Positions 1 through 12,329 of a DNA stretch of 64,000 nucleotides are shown here, one piece after another (the stretch's first letter is position 1; each line of letters starts with the position of its first letter). This DNA comes from Poecilobothrus nobilitatus. Lineage: Eukaryota > Arthropoda > Insecta > Diptera > Dolichopodidae. Made by a program: the position numbers and the translations under genes. The notes under the pieces were generated by a model, which was given only the letters and a program-made list of their open reading frames with translations, did no database searches and was not told the DNA's origin. The stretch is taken from assembly GCA_947095535.1 (NCBI GenBank), contig OX352772.1:220798988-220862987 (forward strand), given 5' to 3'.

Positions 1-470
1 ATTATTAGTTCGTAAATCGTAGTAGTAATTTTTTTTTTTTAATCCATTAATGATATATGTTTAGTTCATTTTTACAATATAAGTACATATTTGAATAAAT
101 TTGGTATAATGGTAAAGTAAAAATGGTATAATTTATAATAATTAGATAATTTAAGTTTAAGAATAATTTAATTATGACCTTAGCCAAAAAAGCTGTCTGG
201 TCAAAATATTTTAGAAATGCTTTTATGTCTTCTTTTTTTTCTTAGTTTAGTTGTTATAATAAAAGTAACAATAATATTAAGTTATTAATTGTATTCCATA
301 AAATCAAAGCGTAGTAATCATAAAAGCGGTTATTACATAATATTTATTTGCTTCTTACTGGGTTAGCATTAAAACAAAAAAAAAATGATTTATACCTATA
401 GTAACACTGTTAGATTATGATGTAAATCATATTATATTCTATGTATTATTATATGTGTTGGAGTATTTTT
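1..470. other. AT-rich sequence without a recognisable gene
   Basis: No reading frame of note on either strand. The sequence is very AT-rich with short homopolymers. It lies beyond the point where the reverse transcriptase reading of the neighbouring minus-strand LINE stops being recognisable. Confidence 0.6.
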
Positions 471-474
471 CAAA

Positions 475-1895
475 TCCGAATTGTTCTTTGCTTAAAATTG
501 GGTTATTATATAAAAATACTTCAAGTCGTTTCCTAATAAGAGTTTCAAATATCTTAGACAAAGCAGGTAAAACTGAGATTGAACGATAATTTGAACAAAT
601 ATCTGTTGTTCTTTTTTTAAATATTGGAGTTACAATCGCAGTTTTTTAAGATTTTGGAAAAATTTAAGTTTGGAAAGCAGAATTAACAAATTTAATTAAA
701 ATTGGGATTAATTTATCAGAATATTTTTTAATAAATTTGGTAGAAATATGGTCCACACCAGTCGCGGAATTGGGTTTTAGTTGCGATATAACCTCCTTAA
801 TTTCCTAATAATTAGTGTAATAGGTCAAAACGTGACTGTATGTTATATGGAAATTGGTTAAAGTACTCTAAATTAATTTGAGTTTTATCTATTTTTAGTT
901 CATCTGTTATGTTAATAAAATAATTATTTACTGTGTCTGCTATGTCTTGATCATTGTCAATTCTTTTATTAAGATTCTCATGAACTTTGATTTGTGTATT
1001 AGAATTTATACTATCTTTATTTAACATAAATTTTTTGTACACATTCCATAAGTGTTTACTATTATTTGGATTCCGTGATATTTCCTTCTTATTGTTAGTT
1101 AATGGAATCGTTTGCGTATTATTGCAGATGATTAAACTAAAATCGGATAATATATCATCAAAGTTTCTATATAACTCTAATTTTGACCATATAATATTAT
1201 TAGATATATTTTCATAATCCAATATCGTTTTGAACTTTATCTGTGTATTTTTAACGGGTTTATGATCAAAACTTATCAGAAACATTTGGTGATCGGACAA
1301 AGGTGTGTCCAAAATATGCAAAAAATCTGGGTATTTGATATATAATAAAATTTCTAAACCTTATGCAACTCGTAATAACAATATATCGAACACAATAATC
1401 GATCATTTTATTAGACTTAATAAGATATAAATATTTATATATAAATATTGTTATTACGAGTTGCATAAGGTTTAGAAATTTTATTATATATCAAATACCC
1501 ATTACTAAGTAGATTACTTGAATGGACTTTGACATCACGATTGTTATGGTGTAACAGATTAATGTTAAAATCGCCAATTAATGTGTTACTAAACCTGATT
1601 GTTATTTCATTTATTTTTTCTGTAAATTCATTTACACTTGTGTAATGGGATCAATATACTGACATTACATTTATATTTTCCTTCAGTAATTTGACTATTA
1701 AAATATTGGATTTACCTAACTTTTCTTCATAAATTGGAGTACTATTGATACTACTACGTTTAAATATAGCGGATAGTATACAACGTTGCAGTTATTAGAG
1801 AAATCGCATATAGTTCGAGCATTATTCAACTCTATGTAATAATTAACTTTCATACAATCTTCAATATTTACTTCTTCAGTCATTGAAAAATATTA
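475..1895 (-). mobile_element. Truncated non-LTR retrotransposon (LINE) fragment: endonuclease end, linker and RT start
   Basis: Read on the minus strand, the segment holds the end of an apurinic-type endonuclease domain (TPLSDHQMFLISF at about 1,260-1,310, the SDH active-site motif), then a linker of about 150 residues, then the first RT blocks between about 800 and 480, where a TGVDHISTKF-like motif and a later SKIFETLIRKRLE-like stretch can be read with frame changes. The RT catalytic FADD box is absent, so the 3' part is lost. The longest unbroken frame is 812-1321. A 172-bp inverted-repeat element interrupts the endonuclease part. The family is of the Jockey/CR1/I type; I cannot place the clade. 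Confidence 0.75.
1329..1500. mobile_element. 172-bp MITE-like foldback element
   Basis: The outer 53-56 bases at each end (1,329-1,384 and 1,445-1,500) are perfect inverted copies, beginning GGGTATTTGATATATAATAA. About 60 AT-rich bases lie between. The element sits inside the endonuclease region of a minus-strand LINE, with LINE-like coding on both sides, so it inserted later. No clear target-site duplication is visible. It encodes nothing and would be a non-autonomous element. Confidence 0.75.
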
Positions 1896-3694
1896 GAGCA
1901 AATTTACTAATAAAAATAATTGTTATACATATTGATTATAATTTCGATTATTCGAAGTAAAGAGATTGATTGAAAGTTTGGGTAGAGTTGATAATAATTG
2001 AAAACATATGGTTTGAAACCTTGATTATGAATTTTAGCTTTTAGAAAATAAATGCTATATTAACATAATTTGAATACTTTATCATCTAATTGCATTTTAT
2101 AAATTGATAAATGAGATAATGTTAAAAGATAATTGTTATACTTATTGATCTTGTTTGTGGTGAATAAAGAGATTGATTGAATATGTTTTGGAGAATAATT
2201 GAAAATATGTTGAATATTATTTAGAATTGTAATTTTTATTGTGTTCTTTGACATGAAAGTAGTTTTAAAATTATAATTAAAAATTAAAAGTATAATAAAA
2301 ACTAGTAAAACAAAAAAAAAACAAAAAATTATATAAAATTATATCCGAAACGACGATGAACGATAATTAAAATTGTCATTTTTATAGTGTTAATTGTGAT
2401 TTTGCAAGTTTTTTTGTAATTAGCATATTTAAGATAAAAAAAAAATTGAAAAGATTATGTAAAATTATAACAAAAATTAAAATATTTATAGAGTAGGTTA
2501 AGTAAATATACAATGTAAGAAACAAATATAATATTTTAGTAATATTACAAAAAATTAAAGTAAAATATATTGTAAATAAGTTAAATAAAAAATTACTGTA
2601 GTGCAAAATAAAACAAAAAATATAAAAAAGACTAGTTTTGTTCTTGAAAAGTATCATTAACAAATTTAATATCATTTTGCATTATCGCAAATCGAAATAT
2701 CTTAGAATTGATGTGTTGTATAAGAAAAATACAATTATTTTTGAACCCCAGGAATTATAAATTATATTTTCCTTTGATTTCTTTCGCTTCATTTTATAAT
2801 TAAGAATGCAATTGTCATAAGTGGTCTCGAAGAAATATCTCCTTATTCCCTTTGCTACCCAATTTGCGCTGTAAAAAGATGTTTGTAAATTTTCTTCTTT
2901 GACATCAACTCAGATTTTGATTCGGCTGAGTCCATCTTAACTAAATGCAAATTTGAATGTTGAGTTTCTTTGATTCTTTTTGCTAATGAAGTACAGCCGC
3001 TGTCGTATCCTGTAAAGTCGATGGCAAATCCGCTACAAATATATTATTAACAGCTTTTTATTAGCTTGGTTGGGTAAAGGATGGAATATTAGAAGCCATT
3101 TTAAACACACTTCCCGTTGAGCTAGAGACTTGAAATTTTCTTCATTAGATCAGATCCCGATGACAATACATGATTTTAAAATAATAATATCGAAAACCAT
3201 TAGAGAAATTAGCTTAATTTCAAAATTCAATTTTCATACAAAGATATAACAGAATTTTTAACAGAATTATTACAGAGCCAAAATAAAACATTTTATCTAA
3301 ATTTACTAAACTCACCAATACCAATATCAATACGTATGCGTAATACATAAAAGTTTTTATTTTTCTATAAAAGACTATTGTTTTTAATGTAGACCATTGC
3401 ATTGTATGCGTACATATACATAGGTACATACTTCAAAATATGTAATAATATGTGCTTCGAAAATATTTTTGGTTTGAAAACGATGAATTTGAAAGATATG
3501 AATGTGTAAACAAATTAATGTGCTGTACTTGAGAACGCAGTGTAAAATTTAATATGCATTTACTTAAAATTTAGTAAGCAAGTGTTAAATTTAAGTTTTT
3601 TTTCATCAAATCAATTGATTTTTAGTATACATTTTTATTTATAAAAGCAATGTGTTTATTTATACTATTTATATAGATATGTGTTTTTCCTTTC
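1896..3694. other. AT-rich gap with degenerate repeats and a possible decayed coding patch
   Basis: Two degenerate direct copies, about 211 bases apart (from about 1,919 and 2,130), share ATTGTTATAC, AAAGAGATTGATTGAA and ATAATTGAAAA. Around 2,820-3,180 the base composition becomes more balanced and short minus-strand frames can be read, but none matches a family I know. The open frames at 2,060-2,254, 2,382-2,675 and 3,220-3,429 are AT-rich and look like chance. Confidence 0.5.
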
Positions 3695-3889
3695 TTAATT
3701 ATAATTAAAATAGGGCTTTTCTTTCGAAACTCTTAACATATTAAAATCGCATATTATGGCCCTAACATTGATATCTAAATTGGGAGCTGCCTTTAAATTA
3801 AGATCTATTAGGGAATGATGATCTGCACCACTAATGCCTTTTTCTGAAGTATAAAGACTAAGAATATATTTCCAATTATGTAAAAACAT
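3695..3889 (-). pseudogene. Possible P-element/THAP-type transposase fragment
   Basis: A 64-codon minus-strand frame contains VRAIICD followed by VSKEKPYFNYN. P-type transposases carry a similar RNase-H-fold stretch, with an aspartate in a hydrophobic strand (VRAVVCD-like) followed by an EKPYF-like motif. The spacing here is shorter than in the family, which suggests an internal deletion, and no other transposase domain is visible nearby. The match rests on about 20 residues, so it could be chance. Confidence 0.25.
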
Positions 3890-4503
3890 TAAATAACAAA
3901 AAGAATATATTAAAAATAAGAAATCCAGTCTTTTTTAAAAATAGTAAAGAACAACAATATTTTTCTTTTCAATAACAATAATTATGAATTAATCATAAAA
4001 TATATGTTATGTACATATATTTTTTTTTTTTTTTTTTATATATTTTCATTTATTTTCATGAATATACAATTAAAATATTATTTAAAAAGAAAAAATTTTT
4101 ACAATAGCTTTTATTAATCCTAATAGTAAATATATAAATTTAATTAAAATAAAAAAAAAATATTAAATTGCATAAACATGAACAATAAGTACTATCAATC
4201 TGTCGTTCAAAAAAGAACAAGAGGCGAAAGATAATGCAAAAACATATTCCAGGAGCATAATTTAATTGTAGGGTAACTAATTAAAGATGGAATTAGCAAA
4301 AGAAATATGTAACAACAAAAGTTAACAATCTGAATATTAAATTAAGTACATGTAAAAATTATTAAGAAGTCAAAAAAGGCAAATTTAACTATGCTGAAGA
4401 TTAAAAAAAAAACAAATAAGTATTCAAAAGAGCATAGCAATCGAAATAGTGCACAGAACATTAAAAGCTTGAGATATTTACTTGAAAAGAGAACCAAACT
4501 GAG

Positions 4504-7412
4504 TTAGGACTGAATATTAGTGATCATTTCCATCCGCAAGTGATCAAAGCTGAATAGCCACATTCTTATTTTTTTTAAAAAATGTGAAAACTTCCGTTCC
4601 AATTTAATTTCATTAGGTAGTTTATTAAAAATTCTAGGAGCAGTTATATTGCAAAAATGACAAAAGTGCGAAGTGCGGGCTCTTGGAACAACTATATTTC
4701 TATTATTAATTCTTAAGTTATAGTTAGCTATAATACGTTGTTTCAAGTAGCCGGATCTTAAGAAAAACAACTTTAAGGTTTTGAAAAAATATAAGTGTCT
4801 AATAGGTAGAATATTAAGAAATTTAAAGAGTGGGAAACTGGCAGTAAGTCTGTTCTTTTTTAGCATGATTCTAATAATGTGCTTTTGAGCAGTTAATAAA
4901 GGATGAATCCTATTTAAAAATGTACCACCCCAACAAGTAATGCCATATTGGAGTTTAGAATTAAATAAGTCGTAATAGAACAATTTCAAAATTCTTAAAG
5001 AGTAGTAATAACTTAAGTAAAACATATATCTAATAATTTTATTGAAATGGCTCTTTAAGTAATTAGAATGTTCAGACCAATTTAGGTTTTTATCAAATAA
5101 TAAGCCTAAGTACCTAAAATTATTGACATTTTCAATTTTAAAACAAAGTTTATCACAAGAATTAGAACAATTAAAAGAAATGAATGAATTATTGTTGCAA
5201 CTAGAAAAAGTAAATAAAAATCTTTTACACAAAAAAGAGTGATAATAAAGATTACAGTCAACTGGAGAATTGTTAGACAAGCTAAAAATCATATATTTTG
5301 TTTTGGGACTAATTACTAATTTGTGGACAATAAACCATTTGCGAATCAATTCTAAATCATAATTTAAATCCGAAATAAGACCCAACATGCTGCAATTGGA
5401 ATATGAAAAACAAGTGTCGTCCGCAAATGCGGTAGGCTTACCTTTAAAATTTTGCAAAAACAAAGAGTTGATATATATAAGAAAAAGAATTGGCCCCAAT
5501 ACGGATCCTTGCGGAACACCAGATCTAAGTTCAGATATAGAACTTAGTATTCCATTAATTTAACCCTCTGTCTCCTATTGCTTAGAAAAGATTTGAACCA
5601 ATCATACACAAAACCTCTGAAACCGGCATTAAACAACTTCTTTAAAATCAAGTTGTGGTTTATTGTATCAAATGCCTTTGATATGTCAATAAACAGAGCA
5701 GCAGAAAAGCTTCCGGAATTTAGGCTGTTATAAATTTCATTACAGAATTTCAGCAATGCGTCTTCAGTGGATCTGCCTTTTCTGAAACCAAACTGATAAC
5801 AACTGAAAAAATGTTTTTTTTTCTAAAAACTTAACTATTCTATATTTAATACCTTTTTCAAATATTTTAGAAATAGGAGAAAGTAACGAAATTGGCCTGT
5901 AATTATTCGGATCATAAGAATTTCCTTTCTTAAACAAAGGAATAGTTTCAGCTATTTTTAGGTCCTCAGGAAACACACCTTTATAGATACTTATATTAAA
6001 AATAAAGCACAAAACATCTACAATGAAAAAAGAAACTTCTTTTATTAATTTATTAGAAAAGAAGTCAGAAGTAACGCCTCCTGAATTTTTTAAAGTTTTT
6101 ATAATATTGTGCAACTCAAGGGAAGTGAACGGATCAAAGAAAAAACTAATACTAGAAAAATCATCATCCCTAATATCGAGAGAATTGCTCATAAAACAAT
6201 CTGCATTTGCATTACTAATCGCAGAGGATCATTAGTCAGATTACCATTTATTTCTAATGAAACATTTGAAATAGCTTTGTTGTCTTTGTTGAGAATTGAA
6301 TTGACTAATTTCCATTCAGTTTTATTATTACCTCTTGCTTCAATTAGTTTACGACAATAATAATATTCTTTGTAAGTTTTAATTTTTATCTTAATATTTT
6401 TACAGATTTTCTTATAATACAAATAAGATCTATGATTGCGTGGTAAATTTTTAACAGCCAATCTGATTTTATTTCTTTTTCGAATTAAATCTAAAAGGGA
6501 ATTAGTCATCCATGGCTTTAGGCAACTATTTTTTCCTTTTTTTAGCAAGACAGTTTAACAGTTCTTCAAATGAATTTTGAACTGATCACAAAATTTTGAA
6601 TAAGCGTCTGAGGGATCCTCAGAAGAGTAAACATTAGACCAATTTTGCAAAAGCAATTTTCTTTTCAGTAAATCAAAATCAATTTTTTTATTTGTTACAA
6701 AATTAGTATTATTTCTAGAATCTGAAGAGTCTCCAGTTGTATAAATATTAAAGCTAACCATATAATGATCTGAAAGATCTAAATTACAAATTTCACTATC
6801 CCAAGTAAAGTTATTACTTCTCAATAATCTTAAGAATAAGTGATCTAAACACGCTCCTGAAACTAAGCGAGTAGGTTCACTAATTACAGATTCCAGTCCA
6901 AAAGAGGACATTAATAACAAATAGTCGGCAATATCTCAACCTTGGGAAAGCAAATCAATATTAAAATCGCCAAGAATAACTAAATTTTTATATTTAATTC
7001 CATTTAAAAAGACAGAAAATTCATCTGTGAATTCCCCAATACTAAACCTATGAAATCTATACACACAAATAAAGCAATACTGAACACCTTTTATATTACA
7101 CAAAATTTTTATTACATCTGCACTTGATAAACTATAATTAAAAACCTGACTTTTAATGTTATTCCCACAATATACAGCAACACCACCTGATGCATAAGAA
7201 GAATTACAATTAACCGAGAATACATAATTTGGAATGAAATAGTCTTCAACTTCGTCGTTGTATATCCAAATTTCACTTACAAATATAATTTCCGGCCAAG
7301 TCTGCAGGGAATTCAAATAAGTGAGCAAAGGAATAAAATTTTCCCTCAAGCTTCTAATATTCTGATGCACCACATTAAAATTTGCTGTTAAGCTCTTATC
7401 CGAGTTTGACAT
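4504..7412 (-). pseudogene. LINE ORF2: apurinic endonuclease and reverse transcriptase (broken)
   Basis: ORF2 nicks the target site and copies the RNA there. Frame 7412-6936 begins MSNSDKSLTANFNVVHQNIRSL and contains the endonuclease motifs (FVSEIW, VILGDFNIDL). Frame 6920-6555 continues with CLDHLF and LSDHYMVSF. Frame 6548-6189 is the linker. RT follows in 6192-5764 (NNYRPISLLSPISKIFEK), 5756-5544 (ALFIDISKAFDTINH) and 5499-4504 (MGPILFLIYINSL, then the catalytic FADD, and the C-terminal thumb/connection). At least four frame breaks separate these pieces. No RNase H domain is visible. Confidence 0.85.
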
Positions 7413-7572
7413 TATGTCACGAAAATATTAATATAAGAAAAAATTTATATAGAAGAAAAAAATAAAAAGAAGAAGAAGAAGAGTGATGAATAAAATGAAG
7501 AAAAACAAAAACAAAATGATTTGAGAAAATTAAAATTAGAAATAAGCAAAATTTAATATAATATAAAATAAA

Positions 7573-8662
7573 TTAAATAAAATTTAATTTTAAACTTAGG
7601 TTATCAAAATCCTCAAAGCACTTTATCACAAACTTTTCATCACCATCATTCTTTTTTTGAAAAATTTTTGAGTTTCTTACCCACAAATATTTAAATTTAT
7701 GCTCCTCTTTAAATAGCTTTGCTTTTTTTAAAATAGAGTTATAATGATAAGTTAACGATTCATTAATATACACATAATTATTTTTATATTTATCACCAAA
7801 TATTTCAGCAGTTAATTTATTTTTTAGTTCTGATTTTTTATTAATTATATTATTTTTAGTTTTTAAGGAATTAAATTTTACACAAATTATGCTATTTTTT
7901 ATACTATTGTTTACATTTTTTGGTGTCTTAATGAAGCAGTATTCCATATCATCCTGTCTTACTTTAACATTCAGTGTAGTCATAATGTATTTTGCTACTT
8001 TTTCCTTCACATTATCAGCATTAACAAATTTATTGGGAATGCCAACAATATCTAAACATTTTTTCTTCTTTTCTTGCTCAAGTATATTCACTCTTTCAGT
8101 TAAAACAATAATTGCGTTTTTCATTTCCTTCTTTTCGATGATTAATTGATTGATTTGTTTGTTGCATTCACACAGCATCTCTTTCATTTCCAAATTGAGA
8201 GAATATAGCGATTTAATATCTATCTCATCCGGTAACTTTTTTGTGGTTGAAGTATTAACAAAATTGTTAATACTTGCTTGTAGTTAAGTTATTACTTGTA
8301 GTTGTAAAAACACAAGTAGTAAGAGAAGGTGGATTAACTACAGTTAGCAAATCTACTGATGTTGATGTACTAGGTGCAATAGAGAAAGAAGATGTATTTT
8401 GTGTAGTTGTTAAAACAGGAGCAACAGGAGAGATCTGTTCATGTTGTGATGGAGATATAATTGAAGTATCGCAAAATGAGCTTCGGCGTTGTGTTGTACA
8501 TTTTTTACATCTATATGCAGTATTTGTTTTCTTTAGGAAATCAATTTCAATCTGCGACATCGCAGCACAATCAGCATGAACCAAATAACGACAGCCGCTG
8601 CATTCAATATACAAATGATGTCTCTCCACTTTACTCTCACAAACTTTACAATTTGATCTCAT
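7573..8662 (-). pseudogene. LINE ORF1 protein: PHD-like zinc finger, low-complexity linker, coiled coil, RRM-like domain
   Basis: ORF1 proteins of CR1-type insect LINEs bind RNA and chaperone the retrotransposition complex. The first frame (best start at about 8,662, MRSNCKVCESKV) has a PHD-like cysteine/histidine array: CKVC, CSGC, HADC and CKKC. A Ser/Thr-rich linker follows. The second frame (8193-7573, 206 residues) starts with a coiled coil (EMKEMLCECNKQINQL onward) and continues into an RRM-like part with KKCLDIVGIPNKF near residue 44 and the conserved YINESLTYHYN. The two halves are out of frame across about 8,194-8,266, so either one ORF1 has frameshifted or the parts were always separate. 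An extra Met with a Phe-rich lead at 8,713 is probably not used. Confidence 0.75.
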
Positions 8663-8740
8663 TCTACTTGCAAATGTAAAAACAAAAAAGAAAAAAAAAA
8701 TCAAGTAATCCAAATTCCAAATGACTACTTAAAACTAGTA

Positions 8741-9480
8741 AAAAATGTTACTTTGATTGTTTTTAAATATTTTTAAAGGCTATTTCTTATGTATATGTGC
8801 ACATCTGATATTTACCCACATAACAAATAGAAAAAAAAAATATTAAAATGTTATGCTATGAAAATAAAGAAAAAACAAGGCAGTGTATAAATCAAAGTTT
8901 TTAAAGGATCGCATTTTAAGTGGAAATAAAGAACATTATAAAATTGCAATATTTTTATTTAAATTTTGAATTTAGATATGCAACGTTTTCTTAATTTTTT
9001 AAAAATTTTGCCGCATTATGATATAATGCAACACTGAGAAGTTCAGCTCATAATATAGATACATATGTATATGAATGAATATATGGCTATTTATGTATGT
9101 AGTTATAGATTTATTATTTTTTAATATGTAGGCAACAGTTATATTTATATGAATGGACGGTAAACATAAACGAACAAAAAAATATTTTATGTATGCATAT
9201 GAATGGACGGTAAATATAAACGAACAAAAAAAAATTCAGAATGTTCTATAAACTATAATTTATATTTTTTAAATAGAATGCATGTATAAATTAAACATTT
9301 AAAAAAAAAAAAAGAAATACTTAGCGTACCTAAATAACAGAAAACAAAAAAAAAGGAAAATGTAATACTGGAAGAAAAATAAAAAAGAATAGAAAAAAAG
9401 AGAACAAAAAATGTTACTTTGATTGTTTTTAAATATTTTTAAAGTCTATTTCTTATGTATATGTGCACATCTGATATTTA
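8741..9480. repeat. 74-bp direct repeat pair flanking about 590 bp of AT-rich DNA
   Basis: About 74 bases starting AAAAATGTTACTTTGATTGT and ending ACATCTGATATTTA occur at about 8,741-8,814 and again at 9,407-9,480 with one or two differences. The sequence between holds no gene. It contains a short tandem duplication (9,148-9,231). The first copy lies directly at the 5' end of the LINE at 4.0-8.7 kb, so the arrangement could reflect a segmental duplication at insertion. Confidence 0.7.
9148..9231. repeat. Two-copy tandem repeat, about 51-bp spacing
   Basis: ATGAATGGACGGTAAACATA and the following CGAACAAAAAA are repeated almost exactly about 51 bases downstream, with one base difference in the middle. 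No coding potential. Confidence 0.7.
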
Positions 9481-9735
9481 TTGCGACAACAAACGCATAA
9501 CTATAAACTTATATTTTTAAATTTTGCCTCCAGCTTTTATATTAATTTCACAGACTTTAAAACTTATATATACTTATATTTATATATATATTTGACATAT
9601 TGAAATAAACTTTTTCAAAGAAATCTCGATTGTAACAATATACATAGTTTAGAAAATTACCGAAAAATTTGCTATTAAAAATTTATTTTCTACTTTTTAG
9701 TTCAAAAAAGCTGTTTTTTTAAAAATTTTTTTTAT

Positions 9736-10343
9736 TTATTTTATTTTATTTTCGTTTTGTTGTTTTCCATCCATAAGCGACTTAAGTTTATTTAATTGAT
9801 ATTCTAGGTTGACAATTCTTTTCCTTTCCAATATTAAAGTGCCTTTCAATCTCTGGTTTTCCTTAATTATACTTTCATTTTGTTTTAAAATTTTATCAAA
9901 GCATGAAGATATGTATATTTGTGATTTATGCATTTCCGCGACAGCTACTCTAAGTATTTTTATATAATTTAACACTGTATTTTCATTGGATTCTAAAGGA
10001 TCAAATTGTAATAGTTTATTATATATATTTGTTTTAGATGTAGAAGCATGATTGATTTCATTATTGATAGTGTTATTTAGGTGTTTAGAGCTGGGATCAC
10101 ATTCGTTATTATCATTACTATCACTATCGAATCTGGGTCCTCTTAAAATATTATTGAAGTTTCATTTATACTCATTGGACATTCATGGCATTTCCAACTC
10201 ATATTTCCAGCTTTTACGGCTTCTAAAATTTCAGTTGAAACCGCTGCACACTTTGGGAGAAAAACACGATTATATATACCACTACAGGATATGTCTTTCG
10301 CTTTAGCTGTAATTTTTTTATTACAAAATGTACAATTGGCCAT
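9736..10343 (-). pseudogene. LINE ORF1 fragment with PHD-like finger and coiled coil
   Basis: Frame 10343-10143 starts MANCTFCNKKITAKAKDISC and has the CxxC...C...C...CHEC spacing of the PHD-like ORF1 fingers seen at 8.6 kb and 55.6 kb. After a frame change, frame 9975-9736 is a coiled coil (IKENQRLKGTLILERKRI). The ORF2 that should follow is missing, so this is a 5' fragment or a rearranged copy. It differs in sequence from the 8.7-kb ORF1 and so comes from another LINE family. Confidence 0.65.
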
Positions 10344-10705
10344 TTTGCTTTCCAGAGCACTTCACAAATTTATTTTATGTGTAATATGTATTGTCTTTAT
10401 TTATTTAATTTTTTTTTAAATTTTCTGTTTTTTTTTTTTTATTATTTTATTATTTATTGACTTTTTTTTAGATTATATATTTTTTATTTTTTATTTAGAT
10501 TTGTTTTATACAAAATAAATCATATAATAAAAGTTCATGTACAAAATATCTATAATAAAGTATTTTTTGAGCTAGGTACTTGTTTATACTTCAGAATGTA
10601 AATATATATTTATGTTTGCCTCTCGTATATGATTTAATATTGTATATTTACACTGAATTAGTATAGAATATGAATATGATTTTAAATACCAAATGCATAT
10701 TAGTA
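10344..10705. other. AT-rich gap, nothing recognised
   Basis: Poly(T) runs and AT-rich sequence without a usable frame. No repeat shared with the rest of the window was noticed here. Confidence 0.6.
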
Positions 10706-10800
10706 TGAATTGATTTTATTTAAATATAAAACGTTTACTCAGGGGATGTGGGTACCCATTCATAAATTTTATAATATTTTTTTTATAAAAAAAACACAAA
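10706..10800 (+). repeat. Left copy of a roughly 95-bp direct repeat
   Basis: Begins TGATTTTATTTAAATATAAA and includes CGTTTACTCAGGGG and ACCCATTCATAAATTT. A second copy in the same orientation lies at about 13,884-13,985. The two enclose the LINE fragment at 10.8-12.3 kb and the PPP1R15-like frame. Their identity may be a repeat-family end or the mark of a duplicated target. Confidence 0.75.
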
Positions 10801-12318
10801 AGTAACGTTTTTTTAATAGTTTTAACATTTTAGTTGACAGTCCTGTCTTTGACAATTTATAAAAAAGTGCTTGTCTGTTTATTGTATCAAATGCACTTTT
10901 AAAGTCTACAAACAAAACGTATAGTTTTATTTTCTTTTGTAATTGAAACTTAATTATGCTTGTTAAACTGAAAATATTATCTGTAGTGCTATACCCTTTC
11001 CGAAATCCAGCTTGGCATTCATTAAGAATATTATTTTCGTTTACCCATTCCATAATTCTGCTTAACAGTATTCCGGTAAATAGCTTGTAATCGGTATTTG
11101 CAAAAGATAGTCCTCTATAGTTTTCAACTGAGTTTAAATCACCTTTTTTGAAAACGGGAAATATAATTGAGCTGTGGTATGATTGCGGTGTTGCAGCTGT
11201 GTCAAATATTATGTTTATAATATGGCATAGTTGTTTCAAGAATTCAACATTTGCATTTTTATAGTACTCGTACGGTATCCTATCTAGCTCTGGTGCTTTT
11301 GAATCTTTAGCCTTTCTCAATACTGCATTTATTTCGTCAATACTGATTTCACGATCTAGAATTTCTAAAGACACATATGGTTCGGCATGGTGAAAGTAAT
11401 TTTGCTCGTTCAATGGTTTGAATAATTCTGTAAAGTATGCAAAGAAATCTTGCGCTTGAATATGTCGGCCTACCTTAAATCTGCTATTTTTGTAATCGAT
11501 TGCCACTGCCCACCACTCTTTCCAATCTTTAACTATGCTTAGTTGAAATGCTTGGTTCTCAAAATATGATCTTTTCTTTTCTCTGCATAGATTCTTATAT
11601 ATTTTTAATTTTTCCATGTATCTCAATTTGAACTCTGAAAGCCTTAAACATATAATTCCTCGCATTATGGCAATGATTATCAAACCACTTATTTTTTGGC
11701 TTGAATTTGTTTGTTTTTATTATATTCCTATTTGCAAAATCATATATTATATCCTTTAAGCATTTAAGTTTTGCATCAATATCATTATTTTCACAATTCT
11801 ACAAATTTAAATTATTTGACGTTTTTGTATGATAAGCAATGCTTTTTTTTAATCCAAGTGATTCTACTGAATTTTCGGTAAAACCCGTATATTATTTGTC
11901 CTATCCACATCAGTTTTAAAAGATAGAACTATAAGCATATGGTCTGAGAATGGTTTACTAACTACTTTCATATCATTAATTGATTCTATAGGATTCAATG
12001 ATCAGCAGGCATAGTCAATAACCGATGAGCCCATCGCTCCGCAAAATGTTTTAGCGCCAGCAGTATCTCCTCTACACCTTCCATTTATTATGACACCACC
12101 AGTATCATTCATTAGCTCTAATAAAAACTTACCATTATTATCAACCACCTTATCTTCCGAGTTTCTTTGAGCTGATAAATTTGAAGAAATTGTTAATTGC
12201 TTATAATCAATAGTTTGTCTGTTTACAGTTCTGGCATTGAAATCACCTGTAGCACAAAACTCGACATTATCAAGGGTTTCAAGGGTATTTTTGAATTTCT
12301 CGAAATCGTCTTTTCAAT
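10769..12318 (-). pseudogene. Doubly truncated LINE ORF2 (endonuclease and N-terminal RT)
   Basis: On the minus strand the segment starts inside an endonuclease domain at about 12,318 (NVEFCATGDFNARTV, then GAMGSSVIDYAC) and, after frame breaks between 12,000 and 11,700, runs into one 304-residue frame (11683-10769). That frame has RT motifs: SKAPELDRIPYEYYKN, YHSSIIFPVFKKGDL, NYRGLSF, CQAGFRKGYSTTDN and LFVDFKSAFDTI. It ends before the catalytic FADD box. Both ends are missing. The GFRKGYSTTDNIF wording differs from the other LINEs here, so it is a separate family. Confidence 0.8.
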
Positions 12319-12329
12319 TTTGGTTACTA

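Larger units (their letters stand above)
4021..8740 (-). mobile_element. Nearly complete LINE (PHD-type ORF1 plus endonuclease/RT ORF2) with poly(A) tail
   Basis: The element reads 5' to 3' on the minus strand: ORF1 near 8.7-7.6 kb, ORF2 from 7,412 to 4,504, about 460 bases of 3' UTR, then a run of 18 T on the plus strand at 4,021-4,038, which is the poly(A) tail. About 4.7 kb is a normal full length for a Jockey/CR1-type LINE. ORF2 is broken by several frame changes, so the copy is dead. It is the least decayed LINE in the left third of the window. Confidence 0.85.

Noticed and set aside
2382..2675. 97-codon hydrophobic minus-strand frame
   Set aside because: Leu/Ile/Phe-rich because of AT-rich DNA. 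No membrane-protein family pattern.
8274..8679. Plus-strand frames across 8.27-8.68 kb
   Set aside because: They are antisense to the LINE ORF1, which has a clear PHD-like Cys array on the minus strand.
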